DNA from: Eggerthellaceae bacterium
GTDB taxonomy: Bacteria; Actinomycetota; Coriobacteriia; Coriobacteriales; Eggerthellaceae
Length of the DNA: 64,000 bases
Direction of reading: 5' to 3'
Assembly: GCA_910575165.1 (NCBI GenBank)
Contig: CAJTDS010000009.1
Coordinates: 50,127 to 114,126 of the forward strand
Shown: one piece after another, positions 26,267-34,879 of the stretch
Layout of the letters: the number at the start of each line of letters is the position of its first letter
How positions within the stretch are numbered: the first letter of the stretch is position 1
The notes under the pieces: model-generated
What the model was told of the DNA's origin: nothing
What the model saw: the letters and a program-made list of their open reading frames with translations, nothing else
Database searches by the model: none
Position numbers and translations under genes: made by a program

Positions 26267-26965
26267 ATGGGCCAGAGTGTTTCCGAGGGCGTAGAGAGCC
26301 TTCTTGCAGCAAGGGGATACGGGTATCGTCTGCTCCACAGGGTTTTTGGCGCAGACCCAGCCCCCGACCTGGTCTCCTTGGCGGAAGATCCTGCCTTCCT
26401 AAACCTTCTGGCCCTGTGCTCCGAATCCGAAGGGGATGCGTTCGCCCGTTTGGGAGCGGTCGTGAGCGGTTTGGGCACCGACGACGATGCGGTGGCGGCG
26501 CTGAAGAGCGAGCATACCGTTTTGTTCGTCGGTCCAGGCAAGCTGGCGGCGCCGCCGTGGGAGTCGATGTACGTCGGGCAGGAGGGGCGGCTTTTCCAGG
26601 AGAGCACCCTTGCGGTTCGTTACGCCTATGCTGAGTTCGGGTTCCGGCCCGTGGAGTACAAGAAGGTGGCCGACGATCATTTGGCCCTTATGATGGACTT
26701 CATGGCTCGGATGGCGGCGAAGTCGCTCGACGCCTTTACCTGCGGCAACAGGGACGAGCTTGGGCGCACGCTCGCGGGGCAGCGATCGTTTATCGACGAG
26801 CATCTGCTCAACTGGGTTCCCCGTTATGCGGAAGACGTGGCAGGCGCCCGGGTGTCAGCGTTCTACGAGAGTTTCGCGAACGCGGCTGTCGGCTTCTTCC
26901 GGATTGACCGAGAGGTTATAGGCGAGGTGCAGGAGGCGCTGGCCCTGAGCGACGGGGCTGCCTAG
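26267..26965 (+). CDS. TorD/DmsD-family chaperone
   Basis: A 232-residue, largely helical cytosolic protein of the TorD family, which guides cofactor insertion and holds the Tat signal until the enzyme is folded. The family mark is the stretch around HTVLFVGPGKLAAPPWESMY (about 84-104), followed by the helical region with VADDHLALMMDFMARMA. It is third gene of the operon, preceded by CGAAAGGACTG, and closed by a terminator. No membrane anchor (DmsC or NrfD type) follows, which is unusual for a DmsAB system. Confidence 0.9.
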   Translation: MGQSVSEGVESLLAARGYGYRLLHRVFGADPAPDLVSLAEDPAFLNLLALCSESEGDAFARLGAVVSGLGTDDDAVAALKSEHTVLFVGPGKLAAPPWESMYVGQEGRLFQESTLAVRYAYAEFGFRPVEYKKVADDHLALMMDFMARMAAKSLDAFTCGNRDELGRTLAGQRSFIDEHLLNWVPRYAEDVAGARVSAFYESFANAAVGFFRIDREVIGEVQEALALSDGAA

Positions 26966-26991
26966 CGGCTTGATGCATAGGGTTGCAATGG

Positions 26992-27020
26992 GGGTCGGCG
27001 TGAAGTGCCGGCCCTTTTTT
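26992..27020 (+). terminator. terminator of the reductase operon
   Basis: An 8-bp stem (GGGTCGGC/GCCGGCCC, one G-T pair) with a 7-nt loop, then six T. Confidence 0.88.
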
Positions 27021-27111
27021 GCGGTGGTTCGCGAGGGCTGCTTAGGCGACGCACCGCGGTTGCTAAATGCGCCGGCAACCTGGATGCTGCGGGCGATTCG
27101 TCTTGTCACGC

Positions 27112-28527
27112 CTAACCCTGCCGTTCGCCTTGCTGGTCCAGCAGCCTTAGGAGCTCGTTCTTGTTGTGAATGCCCAGCTTCTTGTACAGGTTGCGGGAGT
27201 GGACGCGCACGGTGTTGAGCGATATGAACAGGATCTCGCCGACGGCCGTCAGGGTGTAGCCCTTGGCCACCAGCAGCGCCACTTCGCTCTCGCGCTCGGA
27301 AAGCGAATAGGTTTGGGCGAGGGCGTCCACGGAGGCCTTGAGCGTTTCGTCGGGCGACAGGGTCTGATCGCCGGCAGTCTTCGGCGCATTCGACCGCATG
27401 ACGACGGCGAACGTGCCGCCTATCACCGCCAGCGCCAGGATCGACGTGGTGATGACGGTCAGCACCTCCTGGTTCTCGAAGCCCACCCGCAGTCCGTTGA
27501 CGGTGATGAACGAGGTGATCAGGTAGGGAATCTGCGAGATGGCGAGCTGGCCTAAGCAGAAGACGGGGATTGCCGGCAGACGCCGCTGGTATATCGCGCT
27601 GGCCAGGAACACCCAGGAGAAGAGCATGATGGTATTCTGCGTGGCCCTCAGAAACGTGCTTGCGAAGTCGGGAGCGAGCGCCGAAAGCGACGAACAGGCG
27701 AACAGCCCGGCGAACACGATCAGCATGAGGAAAGGCCATAGGCGGTCGGGGTCGCGGTGCTTCAAGACGCATATCCAGACGAAGTAGGCCAGGAAGATGC
27801 CCAGGTAGATGATGGTGCTGATGAGGATGCGCAGCGACGTGGCCTCGCCGTGGGGAATGGGGGTGAACAGGACCAGGGCCACTTTCGACGTGGCGCAGAT
27901 GACCAGCAGGCAGACGCATTCCATGGCGCTTCCCCGGGACTGCACGGGGCCGTCGTCCTCGCGGGCGTCGACGTCGGGCTTCACCTCGCGGATGACGAAG
28001 CACAGGCACGCCGCATCCGCGAGGGGCAGCAGGCAGAGCAGGAAGGGCGTGACGGCAGCCGGGATGCTGCCGACGAGCTGCGGAACCAGGTAGGCCAGCA
28101 GTTGCCCGCCCACGATGCACAGCGCCGAGCACGAGGGCTTCATAGACCCAAGCACCCACCCGATGGCCAGCAAGAAGGGTGCGCTGCCCGCGCCGCGCAA
28201 GCCGAAGGCAATGGATGCCTGAAGCGGGCTGCTTTCCATGGGGAAGGCCAGAAGCGCCGAGCCCGTCGTCTGCACGATGATTCCCGCGATCAGCACGGCG
28301 GCCACCTGCCGAACGGAGCATCGGCTGATGCGCTCCAAGATGACCAGCAGCATCATGACGACCGCCTGCGAGAGGATCTCGACCAGGCCGTCGGAGCCGG
28401 AAGGGACGATTTGCCACGAAAGCTCGGAATGGAAGGGGAGCTTGAAGGCGGCAATGGAGAGGCAGGTCAGCAGAAACGTGCTGGAGATGAGGAACCGGGG
28501 GCTCAAGGCAGGTCGATCTATGGTCAT
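27112..28527 (-). CDS. membrane-spanning LuxR-family regulator
   Basis: A 471-residue regulator with about twelve hydrophobic segments and a C-terminal LuxR helix-turn-helix (about 405-460; LSERESEVALLVAKGYTLTAVG, NTVRVHSRNLYKKLGIHNKN). The ATG at 28527 has GAGAGGGTG upstream; earlier in-frame starts at 28566 and 28614 are possible, but TATAAT at 28569-28574 suggests the transcript begins there. It lies downstream of, and on the same strand as, the large flavin reductase, with a terminator between. It probably controls that reductase. Its last 100 bp are duplicated at 20881. Confidence 0.85.
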   Translation of the reverse strand: MTIDRPALSPRFLISSTFLLTCLSIAAFKLPFHSELSWQIVPSGSDGLVEILSQAVVMMLLVILERISRCSVRQVAAVLIAGIIVQTTGSALLAFPMESSPLQASIAFGLRGAGSAPFLLAIGWVLGSMKPSCSALCIVGGQLLAYLVPQLVGSIPAAVTPFLLCLLPLADAACLCFVIREVKPDVDAREDDGPVQSRGSAMECVCLLVICATSKVALVLFTPIPHGEATSLRILISTIIYLGIFLAYFVWICVLKHRDPDRLWPFLMLIVFAGLFACSSLSALAPDFASTFLRATQNTIMLFSWVFLASAIYQRRLPAIPVFCLGQLAISQIPYLITSFITVNGLRVGFENQEVLTVITTSILALAVIGGTFAVVMRSNAPKTAGDQTLSPDETLKASVDALAQTYSLSERESEVALLVAKGYTLTAVGEILFISLNTVRVHSRNLYKKLGIHNKNELLRLLDQQGERQG

Positions 28528-28609
28528 GAGCCACCCTCTCACCAGTTCGCCGTTCGGAATCGCCATTCGATTATACCTCACTCCTCTGGCCAGCCGTATT
28601 CCAAGTGCC

Positions 28610-28653
28610 GTCAAAGCAAAGGCCCTGCAGCCCCTTTGACAGGGCTGCAGGGC
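28610..28653 (-). terminator. terminator of the flavin reductase gene
   Basis: A 12-bp perfect stem (GCCCTGCAGCCC and complement) with an 8-nt loop, followed on the minus strand by TTTGCTTTG. Confidence 0.75.
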
Positions 28654-28680
28654 TGAGGGAGGGGGCGGACCGGGACGTGC

Positions 28681-31236
28681 CTACAGGGCGCGAGCGCAAA
28701 GGTTGCCCGTGGTGACGGCGCGCTGGATGTTGTGCGGTTCGGCGGCGTCGCCGACGGTGTACACTTCCACGCCGGCCTTCTGAAGCTCGTCGGCCAGAGC
28801 GGTGTTCGGCTGCATGTCGTAGAACTCCACCACGCTGTCGCAGGCGACGGTCTTGTCCAGGCCGGCTGCGGTCTTGAACGCCACGCCGGAGCCGTCCACG
28901 GACGCGATCTGCACGTTGCTGTGAATCTGGGTGCCGTTCGAGCGCAGGTAGGGAAGCATGTAGGACTTGAACCAGCCCGACTGCCCCTTGTCGAGCGCCG
29001 CGGCGTCGCCCTCGTTGAGGATGACCACGCTCTTGCCCTGGGAGACCAGGAACGCGGCGAAGTCGATGGCCTGCACGCCCGAGCCCAGCACGGCCACCTT
29101 GTCGCCCGTGGCGGCAGGGGAGAACGCATCCTTGGGATCCAGGACGTTGGCGCCCGAGAAGCGGCTCTCGCGCACGCCGCCTGTGGCCACCACCACGGCA
29201 TCCGGCGCCTGCTCCTTGACCAGGGCGGCGTCCACGGTGGTGCCCAGCTGGACATCAACGCCGTTCTTCTCCAGCTGCGCGGCCATGTAGGTCAGGTAGT
29301 CGTCGAAGCGCTCGTGGCCGCCCTTCACGCCCTTGGCGAAGGGAATGAGGCCGCCCAGAGACATCTCGGAATCGTAGAGGGTGACGCTGTGGCCCCGCTC
29401 CGCCGCAACACGCGCTGCTTCCATGCCCGCCGGGCCTGCGCCGACCACCATGATCTTGCGCGCCTTCTGCGCTGGGGTGGGCACCATGCCCTCGGGCATG
29501 GTGTCGGTGAGCGAGTTGAAGGAGGATGCGTTCATGCGGCAGCTGGAGGGCACGGCCCTGTTGGATCCGATATTGTCGTGGCAGTGCATGCACTTCATGC
29601 AGGGGCGCACGTCTTGGCGGTGGCCCTCCTGAATCTTGGAGACCAGCTCGGGGTCGCAGTTGAGCGGGCGGTTCATGAACACCAGGTCGATATCGCCCTG
29701 GGCGATGGCATCGTTGATGTAGTCGGGCCCCAGGCGCAAATCCAGGCACGCGGCGCAACCCACGGGCACGCTTACCTGCCGCTTGATGGCCTTGACCATG
29801 GGCAAAAACGATGCGAACCCGGAGCGGCTGCCGTCCACCACGCCGTCGAAGTGCGAGGCGTAATCGAACACGGTGCCGTAGCCGGTGAGACCGTCGGCGC
29901 CAGGGGCGATATGCTGGACGTCCGGCGCCCAGATGTTCATCTCGCCGCTCTTGGCGCCCACGCGCACCTGGATCCAGTCAGCGCCGGCCGCTTCCACGGC
30001 CTTTGCGATCTCGATGCCCTCGTCAAGCGTCATGAACAGCTCGTTGTCGCCCAGTTCGGAGTCGTTCTCCTCAACGCCGTTGATGAGCGCGCCCACGGGG
30101 AAGTCGTCGCCGTTGACCTCCTTGATCTTCTGGATCATGCGGCTAAACAGGCGGGTGCGGTTCTCGATGGACTGCGGACCGTACTCGTCCTCGCGCTTGT
30201 TCACGCGGCGGGTGAGGAAGCCGTTCAGGGCGTCGGCGCTGGCGCCCTTGATTTCGATGCAGTCGAAGCCGGCGGTCTTGGCGCGCTCGGCCGAGGTGCC
30301 CACGCGGTCGATGAAGGCGTCCAGGTCTTCCACCGGGGTCTCGTTGATAACCTCGTCGGGCACGCTGGGGGCCAGGCCGCCGAAGCACATCTGGAAGCCC
30401 ACCTTGCCGCCGCCCGCATGGATGGCGTCGGTCAGCTCGGCTGCGCGGGCAAGGGCCTCGTCCAAGGTGCCGTCGATCTTGTCCAGGGAATCGGGCAGGA
30501 TGCCGAAACCGCTCAGGTTGCCGCCGGCCAGCAGGTTCAGGGCCACGCCGTTTTCCGCCATGGTGCCGTAGAGCTCCTTGGCCACGGGCAGCTTGTCCTT
30601 GTTCGCGTCGGCCCACACGCCGCTGCCGGCGCTCTTCACCACGCGGTTGGAAAGCTCCATGGTGCCCAGCTTGATCGGCGAGAACACCTTGTCGCAGGTG
30701 CCTTCGAAGGTGTCCCAGCCTGCTTGCTGCGGGTTGAGCTGCTCAGGAGCGGGTGCGACGATCTCCAGGGCCTGCAGCGTGCAGTCGTCGATGCCGTCCA
30801 GGATGGCGTTGCTGCAGAACGTGGCTCCGCTCACCGCATCCACGCCGACGGTCTTGCCGGCGGTGACGGCGGCTTCGCAGAGCTCTTCCAGCGCCGGGGC
30901 GTACAGTGGGAAGTAGTCCTTCTCGGACGTGGCCGTCACGGTGTAGGAGGCGCTTCCCAGCCCGGTGCCGTCGAAGGTGCAGGTCACTTCGGCAGTGGCG
31001 TAGGGGGTATGCTGCGTGCTCGTGTAGGTGCCCTCCTTGAAGGAGGCGTTTCCGCTTGCCAGGGCGGTGGTTTCCTCTTCGCCTTTGGCGGAGTTGGCCG
31101 GAGCCTGTTGCCCGCAGCCCGACAGCGACGCCAGCGTAGCGGCCCCCAGGGCGGTGGCTGCCATGCCGCCCAGGAATCCCCTGCGGCTCACACCGGTCTT
31201 CGCCGACGCGCTCAGCGGCGTTTCGTTCGTTTCCAT
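28681..31236 (-). CDS. Tat-exported FMN-bind / old-yellow-enzyme / FAD reductase fusion
   Basis: An 851-residue exported flavoenzyme. Order: twin-arginine signal (SRRGFLGG, Arg18-Arg19) with lipobox LSGC (Cys41); an FMN_bind domain (about 60-150) whose DAVSGAT motif places Thr139 for covalent FMN attachment by ApbE; an old-yellow-enzyme barrel (about 180-530); an iron-sulfur site CMKCMHC with a fourth Cys eleven residues on; and a C-terminal FAD/NAD-type domain (VVGAGPAGMEAARVA, then VAVLGSGVQAIDFAAF). The last three parts resemble 2,4-dienoyl-CoA reductase, but an exported form with an added FMN_bind domain suggests electrons arrive from the membrane, not NADH. AGGAAGGGAG precedes the ATG. 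The substrate is unknown. Confidence 0.88.
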   Translation of the reverse strand: METNETPLSASAKTGVSRRGFLGGMAATALGAATLASLSGCGQQAPANSAKGEEETTALASGNASFKEGTYTSTQHTPYATAEVTCTFDGTGLGSASYTVTATSEKDYFPLYAPALEELCEAAVTAGKTVGVDAVSGATFCSNAILDGIDDCTLQALEIVAPAPEQLNPQQAGWDTFEGTCDKVFSPIKLGTMELSNRVVKSAGSGVWADANKDKLPVAKELYGTMAENGVALNLLAGGNLSGFGILPDSLDKIDGTLDEALARAAELTDAIHAGGGKVGFQMCFGGLAPSVPDEVINETPVEDLDAFIDRVGTSAERAKTAGFDCIEIKGASADALNGFLTRRVNKREDEYGPQSIENRTRLFSRMIQKIKEVNGDDFPVGALINGVEENDSELGDNELFMTLDEGIEIAKAVEAAGADWIQVRVGAKSGEMNIWAPDVQHIAPGADGLTGYGTVFDYASHFDGVVDGSRSGFASFLPMVKAIKRQVSVPVGCAACLDLRLGPDYINDAIAQGDIDLVFMNRPLNCDPELVSKIQEGHRQDVRPCMKCMHCHDNIGSNRAVPSSCRMNASSFNSLTDTMPEGMVPTPAQKARKIMVVGAGPAGMEAARVAAERGHSVTLYDSEMSLGGLIPFAKGVKGGHERFDDYLTYMAAQLEKNGVDVQLGTTVDAALVKEQAPDAVVVATGGVRESRFSGANVLDPKDAFSPAATGDKVAVLGSGVQAIDFAAFLVSQGKSVVILNEGDAAALDKGQSGWFKSYMLPYLRSNGTQIHSNVQIASVDGSGVAFKTAAGLDKTVACDSVVEFYDMQPNTALADELQKAGVEVYTVGDAAEPHNIQRAVTTGNLCARAL

Positions 31237-31298
31237 GGTTCTCCCTTCCTCCAGTTTTCGCTTGCCGTCTCTCGTGTGCTACGGCATGAAAGAAAGGT

Positions 31299-31334
31299 AT
31301 TCCCTACTGGCGAAACGGGGAATCGCATAATGCG
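31299..31334. promoter_or_regulatory. candidate operator dyads upstream of the flavin reductase
   Basis: ATTCCC and GGGAAT are inverted around 13 bp (31299-31323), and a perfect 11-bp dyad CGCATAATGCG follows at 31324-31334. Both lie about 60-100 bp before the minus-strand start at 31236. Candidate sites for the membrane LuxR protein; not proven. Confidence 0.4.
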
Positions 31335-31350
31335 GCTGAAAACGAAAACA

Positions 31351-31377
31351 GGGGCTCGCATTATCGATGCGAGCCCC
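31351..31377. terminator. terminator after rubredoxin
   Basis: An 11-bp perfect stem (GGGGCTCGCAT and complement) with a 5-nt loop; on the minus strand it runs into TGTTTTCGTTTTC. Confidence 0.75.
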
Positions 31378-31411
31378 TTGTCGCCTGGGGAAATGACTGG
31401 TGATGCAAGGG

Positions 31412-31463
31412 AAGGGCCTGCTGCGGTACACCAGAGTTTTTCGGCGTATCGCAGCAGGCCCTT
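31412..31463. repeat. long stem-loop downstream of rubredoxin
   Basis: A 14-bp perfect inverted repeat (AAGGGCCTGCTGCG and complement) around a 24-nt AT-richer loop, 30 bp after the rubredoxin stop. It is a second hairpin next to the normal terminator. Confidence 0.7.
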
Positions 31464-31492
31464 GGCGGCAAGACGGCCGGCTCAGGTGTTCG

Positions 31493-31666
31493 CTACGCCT
31501 CTTCGATAACCTCGATGACCTCTTCGGTCTCGTCGATGAGCACTTTCTCGAACATGTCGGGGCCCACGCCGCATTCGGGGCAGAGGTAGTCCTCGGGCAG
31601 GCCTTCGGGGTAGCCGGTCTCGATGTAGCCGCATACGGTGCAGCGCCAGGCAACGCGATTCTCCAT
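31493..31666 (-). CDS. rubredoxin
   Basis: A 57-residue electron carrier with one iron held by four cysteines: Cys9 and Cys12 (CTVC) and Cys29 and Cys32 (CPEC). The sequence between them ([17 protein letters not shown]) is standard, and a short acidic tail ([12 protein letters not shown]) closes it. GGAAAGGAAC precedes the ATG. It is divergent from the flavodiiron protein gene, which commonly takes electrons from rubredoxin, and could also serve rubrerythrin at 5869. Confidence 0.95.
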   Translation of the reverse strand: MENRVAWRCTVCGYIETGYPEGLPEDYLCPECGVGPDMFEKVLIDETEEVIEVIEEA

Positions 31667-32041
31667 GATGGTTCCTTTCCTTCGGGCCGACGGCTACTGG
31701 GCGGACGTTGCGCAGTGCGAGCGCACGCGGAGCCCGGCAGCCGGACGGCCGGTTTCCCATGGCGCCATGTTACTGCTGCCCGCCCCTTTGCGGGCGCGCG
31801 TTCCGCGTCTGTCGCGAAACCGTTTCAAGAGCCGCGTCGTCCTCGCCTTTCGGGTGTCCAGGCTTCGCGGCGTGCGCTTTGCTTGCGGTGTGGGACGTCG
31901 GGGCGCATGCGCTGTTCGTTCTTTTGGCAGAGCGTCGCTTTCCGACGTGAAACGGGTGGGAAACGACTCTTCCGTCTGTGTGCAGGCGTGCAGCGGCGGG
32001 GCTATAGTCGGCGGTAACGTTTGCCGATGAAAGGGGCCATC
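31667..32041. other. divergent intergenic region of rubredoxin and the flavodiiron protein
   Basis: 375 bp without a gene. It must hold promoters for both directions; TATAGT at 32003-32008 is a possible -10 for the plus-strand gene, without a good -35. No clear dyad was found. Confidence 0.4.
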
Positions 32042-33220
32042 ATGCTAGAGGCGGTTCGGATCGCGCCCGACGTGTACTGGGTGGGCGCCATCGATTGGAA
32101 CGAGCGCAACTTCCACGGCTACACCACCGAGCGCGGCACCACCTACAACGCCTACCTCATCATGGACGAGCATGTGACGCTTGTTGACAGCTGCAAGGCA
32201 CCGTTTGCCGACGACCTGGTGCAACGCGTTGCCAGCGTGGTGGATCTGTCGTGCATCGAGTACCTGATAGCAAACCATGGGGAAATGGACCATTCCGGCG
32301 CGCTGCCTAGGCTGCGCGAGCTGGCGCCCAATGCGAAGGTCGTCTGCAGCGCCCCGCAAGGGCAGAAGAGCCTGGAGGCGTTCTACGGCGATTTGGGCTT
32401 CACCGGCGTGAAGACCGGTGACACCCTGTGCATCGGCAAGCGCACGCTGAAGTTTGTCCAGGTGCCCATGGTGCACTGGCCCGACTCCATGGTCACCTAC
32501 AGCGCCTACGACCGCATCCTGTTCTCCAACGACGCCTTCGGGCAGCACCTGGCTTCAAGCGAGCGCTTCGACGGCGAAGCGGGCTTTCACCAGGTCATGT
32601 ACCAGGCGCAGAAATACTACGCGAACATCGTCATGCCTTACGGGCGCCAGGTGCGCGCAGCGCTGGATGCGCTGGCCGGGCTGGATGCGGCCATGATCGC
32701 GCCGGCCCACGGTGTTGTGTGGCGCTCGCATGTGGCAGATATTCTGAAAGCCTACGGGCAGTGGAGCCGCAACGTCAGCCGCCAGGAGGCGCTGGTGGTG
32801 TACGACTCCATGTGGGGCACCACCGAGGCCATGGCTAAGCAGATCTGCGAGACCTTCGTCGAGCTGGGGATTCCCGCCAAGTTGCTTGACTTGAAGGCGA
32901 ACCATATCTCCGACATCATAGCCGACGTGCTGACCAGCCGCTATCTGGCTGTGGGGTCGCCCACTCTCAACTCGTCCATGATGCCTACGGTGGCGTCGTT
33001 TCTGTGCTACCTGGGAGGGCTCGCGCCGAAGGAGCGCGTGGGCCTGGCCTTCGGCTCCTACGGTTGGGCGCCGCTGGGCCCGAAGAAGGTGGATGCCGCC
33101 TTGCGAGAAGCCGGCTTCCTCATGCCGGACGGCCCCTTCGCCCGCCAGTGGACTGAGGACGAAGCAGGCCTTTCCGACCTGCGTGATCAGGTGGCTGTCT
33201 ATATAGAAAGCCAGCGGTAG
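32042..33220 (+). CDS. A-type flavoprotein (flavodiiron protein, FprA-like)
   Basis: Reduces oxygen to water, or nitric oxide to nitrous oxide, protecting an anaerobe. The 392-residue protein has a beta-lactamase-like diiron domain (about 1-245) with ligands in HGEMDH (His79, Glu81, Asp83, His84), VHWPDSM, SNDAFGQH and APAHG, then a flavodoxin domain (about 255-390; VYDSMWGTTEAMA) for FMN. There is no C-terminal rubredoxin domain, consistent with a separate rubredoxin gene beside it. The ATG at 32042 has GAAAGGGG upstream. Confidence 0.95.
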   Translation: MLEAVRIAPDVYWVGAIDWNERNFHGYTTERGTTYNAYLIMDEHVTLVDSCKAPFADDLVQRVASVVDLSCIEYLIANHGEMDHSGALPRLRELAPNAKVVCSAPQGQKSLEAFYGDLGFTGVKTGDTLCIGKRTLKFVQVPMVHWPDSMVTYSAYDRILFSNDAFGQHLASSERFDGEAGFHQVMYQAQKYYANIVMPYGRQVRAALDALAGLDAAMIAPAHGVVWRSHVADILKAYGQWSRNVSRQEALVVYDSMWGTTEAMAKQICETFVELGIPAKLLDLKANHISDIIADVLTSRYLAVGSPTLNSSMMPTVASFLCYLGGLAPKERVGLAFGSYGWAPLGPKKVDAALREAGFLMPDGPFARQWTEDEAGLSDLRDQVAVYIESQR

Positions 33221-33339
33221 GGAGAAGCCGGCAGCAGGGAGCAGCGTCAGCTAGCTGCATGGTCAAGTGCAATTAACCTGGCAAAGTCGGGTTGGCTTGG
33301 GCGCGCGATAACCTGTTTTCGTCGCGGACTCCTGCGATT

Positions 33340-33493
33340 TGTGGCGCAGATTCGGGGTTTGGCAAATCTCTTCGAAGAAATTGCGCAGTCCTGATCTTCT
33401 GAACTGGGGAAATGATGGGCTATTTCACTGGGAAGCCTTGAAGTCGGTCAAAATCGCGCTGAGGAATTTGCCAAACCCCGAATCCGTGCCACA
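33340..33493. repeat. 154-bp element bounded by 28-bp inverted repeats (MITE-like)
   Basis: The left arm (33340-33367) and right arm (33466-33493) are complementary over 28 bp with two mismatches; the perfect inner core is GATTCGGGGTTTGGCAAAT. About 98 bp lie between, less GC-rich than the flanks and without a gene. It sits in the 504-bp gap (33221-33724), which otherwise shows nothing. It could be a miniature inverted-repeat transposable element or a transcribed hairpin. Confidence 0.75.
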
Positions 33494-33724
33494 GATCGGT
33501 GCGAGATGGCTCTTGCGGTTGCTCGGGCGGTGGGACGGGTGCTTCAGGGCGGATTGTTTCCGCTGTGGAAAAACCTATGCGTTCGACGGATGCGCGGGGG
33601 AGACCGCCTCGTCTTGGCGGATAATGTAGTGCTACAGTGTGCTAAAGCAAGAGCCGATTGCGCGGGGTTGCGGTTTCGGCGGGTTGCGCGGTCTTGGTCT
33701 TATGGGGAAAGGCGGTTGCTGCTT

Positions 33725-34819
33725 ATGGGCAGGACGATCGGCATACAGGACATTCGGGACATGGCCCTGGGCGCCACGGTGCTGGGCGCTGGCGGCGGTG
33801 GCGACCCGTACGTGGGCAGCCTCATGGCCATCGAGGCCATCCGCAAGTACGGCGACGTGGAGCTGATCGAACCCCACGAGGTGCCCGACGACGCCATCGT
33901 GGCAGTATCCGAGCTCATGGGCGCCCCCACGGTTTCCGTGGAGAAGATCCCCGGCGGGTTCGAGGCCGGGGCCGCCTACGACGAGATGACCAAGGAGCTG
34001 GGGGTTGCCCCCTTCGCCACGTTCTCGGTGGAGGCCGGCGGCGCCAATTCCATGTTCCCGTTCGTGCTGGCCGCCGCGCGTCGTATCCCGGTGATCGATG
34101 CCGACCTGATGGGCCGCGCATTTCCCAACATGGAGATGACCACCCTGGGCATCCATGGCGTGCCGGGAACGCCTACGGTCATGGCCGACGCCCACGGCAA
34201 TACGGTCACGGTGCGCACCGTGGACGACGTGTGGTTCGAGAAGATCGCCCGCGAGGTCACCTTCGCCATGGGTGGCTACAGCATCCTGTGCAGCTACCCG
34301 TGTACCGGCCGTCAGCTGAAGGATTTCGGCGTGCTGGGGACGGCCAGCCTGTGCCAGCGGATCGGGCGCGCCATTCGCGAAGCCCGCGAGGCCCACGGCG
34401 ACCCCATTCAGGCGGTGCTGGACATCACGAAGGGGTATCGCCTGTTCAAGGGCAAGATCGTGGACGTGAACCGCCGCACCGACGGCAAGTTCGCCCGCGG
34501 CCAGGCAGTGCTGCAGGGCTTGGACGACGACAAGGGAAGCCGGATGATTATCGACTTCCAGAACGAGAACATCATCGCCTGGCGCGACGGCGAACCGGTG
34601 TGCACGGTCCCCGACCTGATCGTGCTGCTGGATTGCGAGTCGGGCACGCCCATCACTACCGAGGGCCTGAAGTACGGTGCCCGCGTGGTGGTGTGCGGCC
34701 TACCGTGCGACCCGCAGTGGCGCACTCCCGAGGGACTGGCGGTCGTGGAGCCCCGCTACTTCGGATACAATGTGGACTACATCGCAATCGAGGAGCGCAT
34801 GGGGGCGGCGGGCCGGTAG
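33725..34819 (+). CDS. S-Me-THD family protein (DUF917), first paralogue
   Basis: A 364-residue cytosolic protein of the family once called DUF917, now named after S-methyl thiohydantoin desulfurase. Typical features are the N-terminal GATVLGAGGGGDPYVG loop, IPVIDADLMGRAFP, and the C-terminal GLKYGARVVVCGLPCDPQWR. The ATG at 33725 has GGGGAAAGGCGG upstream. A close paralogue follows 60 bp later, then a hydantoinase/oxoprolinase gene. The context points to opening or modifying hydantoin-like five-membered rings, but the substrate is unknown. Confidence 0.85.
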   Translation: MGRTIGIQDIRDMALGATVLGAGGGGDPYVGSLMAIEAIRKYGDVELIEPHEVPDDAIVAVSELMGAPTVSVEKIPGGFEAGAAYDEMTKELGVAPFATFSVEAGGANSMFPFVLAAARRIPVIDADLMGRAFPNMEMTTLGIHGVPGTPTVMADAHGNTVTVRTVDDVWFEKIAREVTFAMGGYSILCSYPCTGRQLKDFGVLGTASLCQRIGRAIREAREAHGDPIQAVLDITKGYRLFKGKIVDVNRRTDGKFARGQAVLQGLDDDKGSRMIIDFQNENIIAWRDGEPVCTVPDLIVLLDCESGTPITTEGLKYGARVVVCGLPCDPQWRTPEGLAVVEPRYFGYNVDYIAIEERMGAAGR

Positions 34820-34879
34820 CCCGGGCCCTTGGAACGGCCGTTTCGGCGGACGGCGCGGGAAAGGCAGGAGCCTGGTTCT

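Noticed and set aside
28732..31509. 925-codon plus-strand frame
   Set aside because: Exact antisense of the Tat-exported flavin reductase; His/Ala/Gly-rich translation caused by third-position GC bias.
33339..33629. 96-codon plus-strand frame in the MITE-like region
   Set aside because: It crosses the inverted repeat, lacks a ribosome site and has no recognisable domain.
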